Assembly (NCBI RefSeq): GCF_000372525.1
Contig: NZ_AQUR01000104.1
Location: 113,199 to 177,198, forward strand
Origin: Cupriavidus neocaledonicus
GTDB lineage: Bacteria > Pseudomonadota > Gammaproteobacteria > Burkholderiales > Burkholderiaceae
Length of the DNA stretch: 64,000 bases
Reading direction: 5' to 3'
Numbering within the stretch: the stretch's first letter is position 1; every line of letters starts with the position of its first letter. The notes under the pieces were generated by a model. The model searched no databases. It saw only the letters and a program-made list of their open reading frames with translations, and was not told where the DNA came from. A program made the translations under genes and the position numbers. Positions 59,134 through 64,000 of the stretch are shown one piece after another.

Positions 59134-61731
59134 TCAGCGCTTGCGCGGCGTGCGCTTGGCGGCGGTCTTGCCCGCCGGCTTGGCCGGGCGCGCCTTGGAG
59201 GCCGGCTTGCGCGGCTTTTCCAGGTGCGCGGGCTTGGGCTTGGCGGCGCGCTTGCCGGGCTTGCCGCCGGTCTTCAGGTGCGGCTTGAGCGGCGTGATCA
59301 CCGCCTCGAACACCGGTTGCTCTTCGATCACGCGGTCCAGCGTCTCGTCGAACGACTCTTCCGGCTTGGACGAGCCGCCCAGCAGCGCCGCCAGCTGGCG
59401 GCCCTTCTTGCGCGCCGGCACCGCATGCGCGGCCGGCACGCGCGGCTGGGTCTCGGCGCCCGTGACACGCGCGCGCAGCGTTTTCGCCGAGGGCTCCTGC
59501 ACCAGGCGGAAATCGATCTTGCGCGCATCCAGGTCGACGCGCGACACCTGCACGCGCACGCGGTCGGTGAGCCGGTAGCGGATGCCGGTGCGCTCGCCGC
59601 GCAGCTCGTTGCGGGCCTCGTCGAACTGGAAGTAGTCGCTGCCCAGCTCGGTTACGTGGACCAGGCCCTCCACGTACAGCTCGTCGAGCTGCACGAAGAT
59701 GCCGAACGAAGTCACGGCGCTGACGGTGCCGGCATAGTCGCTGCCGAGCTTGTCGCGCATGAAGTAGCACTTGAGCCAGGCCTCGACATCGCGCGAGGCC
59801 TCGTCGGCGCGGCGCTCGTTGGCCGAGCAGTGCAGGCCCAGCTCGTCCCAGATGGCCTCGTTGCGCCGCGCACGCGCCGCGGTCAGCTCGGCCTTCTGCT
59901 CGGCGTCCTTGGCCTGCAACCTGCGCGCCTTCGGCGAGATCGCGGTGTTCAGCTCGGTGCCGTGGGCAAAGGCCGGCTGGTACTTGGTGTGCGCCAGCAC
60001 CGCCTTGATCGCGCGGTGCACCAGCAGGTCGGGATAGCGGCGGATCGGGCTGGTGAAGTGCGCGTAGGCCTCGTACGCCAGGCCAAAGTGGCCGATATTG
60101 TCGGGGCTGTACACCGCCTGCTGCATCGAGCGCAGCAGCATGGTCTGCAGCATCGGCGCATCGGGGCGGGACTTGATCTTGTCCATCACCTCGGCGTAGT
60201 CCGACGCCTGCGGCTTGTCGCCGCCACCCAGCGACAGGCCGGCGGTACGCAGGAAGTCGCGCAGGTTCTTCAGCTTCTCGTCGCTGGGGCCGGCGTGGAT
60301 GCGGTACAGCGCCGGATGCTTGAAGCGTTCGAGGAAATCGGCCGCGCACACGTTGGCGGTCAGCATGCATTCCTCGATCAGCCGGTGCGCGTCGTTGCGC
60401 GTGCGCGGCAGGATCTGCTCGATCTTGCCCTGCGCATTGCAGACGATATAGGTCTCGGTGGTGTCGAAGTCGATCGCGCCGCGCGCACGCCGCGCCTTGA
60501 GCAGGACCTGGAAAAGCTCGTACAGGTTCTGCAGGTGCGGCACCAGCTCGCTGCGCTTGTGCGCTTCGGGGCCCTTGGTGTTGGACAGCACCGCCCAGAC
60601 CTCGTTGTAGGTCAGCCGCGCGGTCGAGTGCATCACCGCGGGATAGAACTGGTAGCCCTTGAGTTCGCCCTTGGCGGTAATCACGGCATCGCACACCATG
60701 CACAGCCGGTCCACCTGCGGATTGAGCGAGCACAGCCCGTTCGACAGCTTCTCCGGCAGCATCGGGATCACGCGCCGCGGGAAATACACCGAGGTGGCGC
60801 GGTCGAGCGCGTCGGCATCGAGCGGCGTGCCCGGCCGCACGTAGTGCGACACGTCGGCGATCGCCACGATCAGGCGCCAGCCCTTGGCGCGGCCGATCTT
60901 GACCGGCTCGCAATAGACCGCGTCGTCGAAGTCGCGCGCGTCTTCGCCGTCGATGGTGACCAGCGGGATGTCGCGCAGGTCGATGCGGTGGTCCAGGTCG
61001 GCCTGGCGCACCTCATCGGGCAGCCCCGCGGCTTCCTGGGCGGCGGCCGGCGAAAACTGGTGCGGCACGCCGTACTTGCGCACCGCGATCTCGATCTCCA
61101 TGCCGGGATCGTCGATTTCGCCGAGCACTTCCACCACGCGGCCCACCGGCTGCACATAGCGGTCGGGGAATTCGGTCAGCTCGACGCTGACCACCTGTCC
61201 CACCCGGGCCTTGCCCTGCGCCTTGGGCGGGATCAGGATGTCCTGGCTGATGCGCTTGTCTTCGGGCGCCACCACCAGCACGCCGCCCTCGCTGAGCAGC
61301 CGGCCGATGACATAGCGGTTGGCGCGCTCGATGATCTCGACGATCTGCCCTTCCGGGCGCCCGCGCCGGTCGTAGCCCACCACGCGCACCTGCGCGCGGT
61401 CGTTGTGCATGGCCTTCTGCAGCTCGCGCTCGGGCAGGAAGATATCGTCCTCGCCGTCGTCGCGGATCAGGAAGCCGAAGCCGTCGCGGTGGCCCTGCAC
61501 GCGGCCGGTGACGAAGTTGGGCTGGTGCGCCAGCTCATAGCGGCCCTTGCGGTTGAGTTCGATCTGGCCGTCGCGCTCCATCGCGGCGAGGCGCTTCTGG
61601 AAGCCGTCATGCTCCTTGCGCGTGACGGCCAGCGCCTTGGCGATATCGCCCGCCGACTGGGGGGATCCCGACGTTCTCAGCACGCCCAGGATTTCTTCCC
61701 GGCTGGGGATCGGATAGTTATTCTGATTCAA
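59134..61731 (-). CDS. rnr: Exoribonuclease R
   Basis: 865 residues from a TTG (MNQNNYPIPSREEIL). A second TTG at 61755 would add eight residues; neither has a strong Shine-Dalgarno sequence. RNase R degrades structured RNA and acts in tmRNA quality control. An N-terminal winged helix, two cold-shock domains, the RNB catalytic domain (VTIDGEDARDFDDAVY holds the metal-binding Asp residues) and an S1 domain follow in order. The last ~90 residues are Lys/Ala/Pro-rich. The open frame continues upstream through the tRNA-Leu gene, so starts above 61800 are excluded. Confidence 0.93.
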   Translation of the reverse strand: MNQNNYPIPSREEILGVLRTSGSPQSAGDIAKALAVTRKEHDGFQKRLAAMERDGQIELNRKGRYELAHQPNFVTGRVQGHRDGFGFLIRDDGEDDIFLPERELQKAMHNDRAQVRVVGYDRRGRPEGQIVEIIERANRYVIGRLLSEGGVLVVAPEDKRISQDILIPPKAQGKARVGQVVSVELTEFPDRYVQPVGRVVEVLGEIDDPGMEIEIAVRKYGVPHQFSPAAAQEAAGLPDEVRQADLDHRIDLRDIPLVTIDGEDARDFDDAVYCEPVKIGRAKGWRLIVAIADVSHYVRPGTPLDADALDRATSVYFPRRVIPMLPEKLSNGLCSLNPQVDRLCMVCDAVITAKGELKGYQFYPAVMHSTARLTYNEVWAVLSNTKGPEAHKRSELVPHLQNLYELFQVLLKARRARGAIDFDTTETYIVCNAQGKIEQILPRTRNDAHRLIEECMLTANVCAADFLERFKHPALYRIHAGPSDEKLKNLRDFLRTAGLSLGGGDKPQASDYAEVMDKIKSRPDAPMLQTMLLRSMQQAVYSPDNIGHFGLAYEAYAHFTSPIRRYPDLLVHRAIKAVLAHTKYQPAFAHGTELNTAISPKARRLQAKDAEQKAELTAARARRNEAIWDELGLHCSANERRADEASRDVEAWLKCYFMRDKLGSDYAGTVSAVTSFGIFVQLDELYVEGLVHVTELGSDYFQFDEARNELRGERTGIRYRLTDRVRVQVSRVDLDARKIDFRLVQEPSAKTLRARVTGAETQPRVPAAHAVPARKKGRQLAALLGGSSKPEESFDETLDRVIEEQPVFEAVITPLKPHLKTGGKPGKRAAKPKPAHLEKPRKPASKARPAKPAGKTAAKRTPRKR

Positions 61732-61748
61732 TTTTTTCTGGAAACTAT

Positions 61749-61776
61749 TTGACAAAATTCTCGCGCTCTCTATAAT
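61749..61776 (+). promoter_or_regulatory. Consensus sigma-70 promoter of tRNA-Leu
   Basis: TTGACA and TATAAT are both perfect consensus hexamers, separated by 16 bp. Transcription should start near 61783, about 20 bases before the mature tRNA. The -35 lies close to or inside the 5' end of rnr on the other strand. Confidence 0.92.
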
Positions 61777-61801
61777 GAGCGCTTCGGTTGTTTCGACACC
61801 T

Positions 61802-61888
61802 GCCCAGGTGGCGGAATTGGTAGACGCACTAGGTTCAGGTCCTAGCGGTGGCAACACTGTGGAGGTTCGAGTCCTCTCCTGGGCACCA
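61802..61888 (+). tRNA. tRNA-Leu (CAG)
   Basis: 87 bases including an encoded CCA. The acceptor stem GCCCAGG pairs with CCTGGGC. The anticodon stem CTAGG / CCTAG encloses TTCAGGT, giving anticodon CAG. The long variable arm (GGTGGCAACACTG region) is typical of leucine tRNAs, and the T-arm GAGG-TTCGAGT-CCTC is intact. It stands alone with its own promoter and terminator. Confidence 0.98.
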
Positions 61889-61897
61889 AATTACCGG

Positions 61898-61939
61898 AAA
61901 ACCCGCAGCGCTTTCGAGTCCTGCGGGTTTTTTGTTTTT
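61898..61939 (+). terminator. Rho-independent terminator of tRNA-Leu
   Basis: An 11-bp stem (AAAACCCGCAG / CTGCGGGTTTT, 12-base loop) is followed by TTTGTTTTT. It starts 9 bp after the tRNA. Confidence 0.93.
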
Positions 61940-62180
61940 GACGCCTGTTTCGCGCATCAGATCCGGCAACTTGCACTCCTTGCTTGGCGGCACTGCCGCG
62001 ATGTCATAACTGCGAGCGTACGGGATTTTTTTCCCGTCCGTGAAACCGCGCACCGTACCCCGCGCGGCAGCCGCACCACAAGGTTACGGCAATGTCGGGG
62101 AGTGTAACAGCTTCAGTGGCGATTCCGGCATTCCGGTGGCCACGGCAAACCATTTCGCCGCAATCGCTTTCTCCCGACGC

Positions 62181-62209
62181 TTGACGCTCCGCCAATGTGT
62201 AACTATCAT
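62181..62209 (+). promoter_or_regulatory. Sigma-70 promoter of the Rrf2 gene
   Basis: TTGACG and TATCAT are separated by exactly 17 bp. The -10 hexamer forms most of the spacer of the TGTGTAAC-N7-GTTTCACA palindrome, so a bound repressor would block polymerase. Confidence 0.75.
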
Positions 62210-62218
62210 GGTTTCACA
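62196..62218. promoter_or_regulatory. Putative Rrf2 operator 1
   Basis: TGTGTAAC-N7-GTTTCACA is an 8+8 inverted repeat with one mismatch pair, overlapping the -10 of the regulator gene. The same element with TATGTAAC/GTTTCATA recurs before the next gene. Confidence 0.78.
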
Positions 62219-62232
62219 TCGCACCCGACATC

Positions 62233-62667
62233 ATGAGCACAAGCAGCCGGTTTGCCGTCGCCGTCCATATCCTCACCCTGCTGGCCAGCTCCGCCGAGCC
62301 GCTGCCGTCATCGCTGATTGCCGGCAGCGTCGGCACCAACCCGGCGCTGATCCGGCGCCTGATCGGCCAGCTCGCGGAAGCGGGCCTGGTGGCCACCACC
62401 ATGGGCAGCACCGGCGGCGCCGCGCTGGCGCGCCCGGCCGCGTCGATCACGCTGCTGGAGGTGTTCCGCGTGGTCGAAACCACCGCGCTGATCACGCTGC
62501 ACCAGAGTGCGCCCAATCCGGCCTGCATGGTCGGGCGCGAGATCACCGGTGCGCTGCGCAAGGTTGCCGACCGCGCGCAGGCGGCCATGGACGAAACCCT
62601 GGCCGGCGTCACCATCGCCAGCATGCTGGCCGATGTCGAGCGTGGCAGCCAGCGCCGCAAGCGCTGA
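62233..62667 (+). CDS. Rrf2-family transcriptional regulator
   Basis: 144 residues. The N-terminal winged helix (SRFAVAVHILTLLASS, SSLIAGSVGTNPALIRRLIGQLAEAGLV) is typical of Rrf2, with the wing GSTGGAALARPA. It lacks the three-Cys Fe-S motif of IscR/NsrR; only Cys98 (NPACMVG) is present. It may therefore sense thiol or electrophile stress through one Cys, as proposed for HypR/YwnA-like members. The palindromes before it and before the next gene make it a likely local repressor of both. Confidence 0.88.
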   Translation: MSTSSRFAVAVHILTLLASSAEPLPSSLIAGSVGTNPALIRRLIGQLAEAGLVATTMGSTGGAALARPAASITLLEVFRVVETTALITLHQSAPNPACMVGREITGALRKVADRAQAAMDETLAGVTIASMLADVERGSQRRKR

Positions 62668-62674
62668 TTTTTTT
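62651..62674 (+). terminator. Weak terminator at the end of the Rrf2 gene
   Basis: A 5-bp stem (AGCGC / GCGCT) overlaps the last codons and is followed, after GA, by seven T. The stem is short, so termination may be partial. Confidence 0.5.
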
Positions 62675-62681
62675 ACCCCGA

Positions 62682-62704
62682 TATGTAACCACATCAGTTT
62701 CATA
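62682..62704. promoter_or_regulatory. Putative Rrf2 operator 2
   Basis: TATGTAAC-N7-GTTTCATA has the same layout as operator 1 (13 of 16 arm bases identical across the two, same 7-base spacer). It lies 28-50 bp before the NAD(P)-binding gene. Confidence 0.78.
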
Positions 62705-62731
62705 TCCAACTGACCCAACCAAGGAGTGACC

Positions 62732-63343
62732 ATGAAGATCGCCATCATTGGAGCCAGCGGCCGCGTTGGCACGCGCCTGACCGACGAAGCCGTGCGCCGC
62801 GGCCACCAGGTGACCGCCATCGCGCGCCAGGCCAGCGGCTTGCCCGCGCGCGCAGGCGTGACCAGCAAGGATGTGGATGCGACCGACAGCGCGGCACTGA
62901 GCGCCGCCCTCGCCGGCCATGATGCCGTCATCAGCACCGCGCGCTTCGCCCAGCTGAACGCGCAGCAGGTGACCACGGCGGTGCGCCAGGCGGGCGTGCC
63001 GCGGTTGCTGGTGGTGGGCGGTGCCGGCAGCCTCCATGTCGGGCCGGGCGTGCAACTGGTCGACACCCCGGACTTTCCCGACGCCTACAAGGCCGAGGCA
63101 CTGGCCGGCCGCGACTTCCTGAACGCGCTGCGCGACGAGCAGCAGATTGACTGGACCTTCCTGTCGCCGTCCGCGCTGTTCGAGCCGGGCGAGCGCACCG
63201 GCCATTTCCGCCTTGGCAAGGAAGACCTGCTGAGCGACGCAGCAGGCAAGAGCTGGATCTCGATGGAAGACTATGCCATCGCGATGCTCGATGAAGTCGA
63301 GAAGCCGGCGCATTCGCGCCAGCGCTTCACGGTGGGCTACTAA
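62732..63343 (+). CDS. NAD(P)H-binding protein, NmrA/YwnB-like
   Basis: 203 residues from the ATG at 62732, with AAGGAG five bases upstream; an in-frame GTG overlaps that site and is not used. The Rossmann motif IGASGRVGTR (5-14) binds the dinucleotide. DWTFLSPSALFEPGERTGHFRLG is typical of YwnB-like atypical short-chain dehydrogenases. The Rrf2 gene upstream is the same pairing as Bacillus ywnA-ywnB. The substrate is unknown; a quinone or electrophile is possible. Confidence 0.86.
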   Translation: MKIAIIGASGRVGTRLTDEAVRRGHQVTAIARQASGLPARAGVTSKDVDATDSAALSAALAGHDAVISTARFAQLNAQQVTTAVRQAGVPRLLVVGGAGSLHVGPGVQLVDTPDFPDAYKAEALAGRDFLNALRDEQQIDWTFLSPSALFEPGERTGHFRLGKEDLLSDAAGKSWISMEDYAIAMLDEVEKPAHSRQRFTVGY

Positions 63344-63385
63344 GCCCGACTACGCCGTGCCCGCCGGCGCGGCCGGCCGCCGCGC

Positions 63386-63955
63386 TCAGTCGCGCGTGCC
63401 GTCGTCCAGCAGGCTGGCGCGCTTGCCGCGCTTGAGCCATGCGGCGAGGTTGTGTGGGCGCAGCGTATCGTACTCTTCGAACGGCTGGTGGATCCAGGGG
63501 TTCGACTCGAGGAAGGTGACGTGGTAGTCGGGCTCGACCTTCGAGCATGCCTTGTACCACAGCACCGCCGAGCGCACTTCGGTCACCGCCGGATAGCGTT
63601 CCCTGAGGTGGCGGCCCACGCGCTCGAGCGTGATGCCGGAGTCCACCAGGTCGTCGACCAGCAGGATCTTGCCGCTCAGCTCGCCGCGGGTCATGGTGAT
63701 GTACTGTGCGATGTCGAGGTCGCCCTGCTGCGTGCCGGCGGCCTCGCGGTAGCTGCTGGTCGCCAGGATGGCCAGCGGCACGTCGAAGATGCGCGACATC
63801 TGGTCGCCCACGCGCAGACCGCCGCGTGCGAGACACAGGATCTTGTCGAACTTCCAGCCCGACTCATGCACGTTCAGCGACAGGCGTGCGATCAGGCGAT
63901 GGTATTCGTCCCAGGAGACCCACAGGTTCTCGTCATCGTTGGTAGGCAGGTTCAT
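63386..63955 (-). CDS. Phosphoribosyltransferase
   Basis: 189 residues. ILLVDDLVDSGITL is the PRPP-binding motif, with Asp101 and Asp102. The N-terminal ILCLARGGLRVGDQMSRI is the PPi loop region. It is a type I PRTase, most like the hypoxanthine/xanthine-guanine class found in betaproteobacteria, but the base it uses cannot be fixed by eye. It may act in purine salvage. It converges with the NAD(P)-binding gene with a 42-bp gap that shows no clear terminator. Confidence 0.88.
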   Translation of the reverse strand: MNLPTNDDENLWVSWDEYHRLIARLSLNVHESGWKFDKILCLARGGLRVGDQMSRIFDVPLAILATSSYREAAGTQQGDLDIAQYITMTRGELSGKILLVDDLVDSGITLERVGRHLRERYPAVTEVRSAVLWYKACSKVEPDYHVTFLESNPWIHQPFEEYDTLRPHNLAAWLKRGKRASLLDDGTRD

Positions 63956-64000
63956 CGTTTTACTCGTGATCTGGTGCGGCCGGTTGACCGATATGGCTCG

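Larger units (their letters stand above)
61940..62232. other. Gap between the tRNA-Leu terminator and the Rrf2 gene
   Basis: About 290 bp without a gene. It contains an ACGGGA / TCCCGT inverted repeat around a T-rich loop (62020-62037), a lone TGTAAC half-site (62103-62108) and, at its right end, the promoter and operator of the Rrf2 gene. Confidence 0.6.

Overview
The window reads as a chromosomal segment of a high-GC betaproteobacterium of the Burkholderiaceae, most like Cupriavidus/Ralstonia. This rests on the gene set and order (rimP-nusA-infB-rbfA-truB, a full cbb3 oxidase cluster with FNR, ntrB/ntrC beside glnA) and on protein sequence character. It is a judgement by eye, not a database result. 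No phage, insertion sequence, CRISPR array or rRNA operon was seen.

Layout. 1-5.5 kb is an accessory-looking block: the end of a DHA2-type MFS exporter, then an IclR regulator with its own operator, a PepE-like peptidase, a DUF1177 protein, an AroM-family protein and a Bug/TctC solute-binding protein. These five genes look like one catabolic unit of unknown substrate and are the best candidate for an undescribed pathway. 5.5-15 kb (minus strand) holds ribosome maturation and translation genes (rimP, nusA, infB, rbfA, truB), then rluB with very long low-complexity tails, and scpB. 15.5-25.3 kb is the microaerobic respiration block: a TauE/SafE-like membrane protein, fnr, then ccoNOQP, ccoG, a short FixH and a small membrane protein, preceded by ccoI and ccoS. 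Two perfect FNR boxes lie in it, before ccoI and before ccoN. ccoQ and ccoS are only 54 and 48 codons long.

25.3-32.3 kb carries zapE and the 2-oxoglutarate dehydrogenase genes odhA-odhB-lpdA, with a strong hairpin in each junction and a long structured leader before odhA. 32.6-37.8 kb is the glycerol-3-phosphate/glycerophosphodiester uptake operon ugpB-A-E-C-Q behind a Pho-box-like element. After a HAD hydrolase and an inverted pair of REP-like palindromes come the nitrogen genes ntrC, ntrB, a DUF4124 protein and glnA (38.9-43.8 kb). glnA has a sigma-54 promoter and two NtrC sites upstream, so this block contains a complete regulatory circuit.

44.3-64 kb is mixed housekeeping: a rhodanese, a CinA-like protein, an EI24 membrane protein, a trio of sterol-desaturase-like, polysaccharide-deacetylase-like and YncE-like genes, hrpA and argA (divergent around a shared palindromic -10), an Fe(II)-trafficking protein, rpiA, transaldolase, a sirtuin, rlmB, rnr, tRNA-Leu(CAG), an Rrf2 regulator with an NAD(P)-binding protein (each preceded by the same palindrome), and a phosphoribosyltransferase. 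Most of the window is ordinary core genome. The value lies in the 5' accessory cluster and in several clearly readable regulatory sites.
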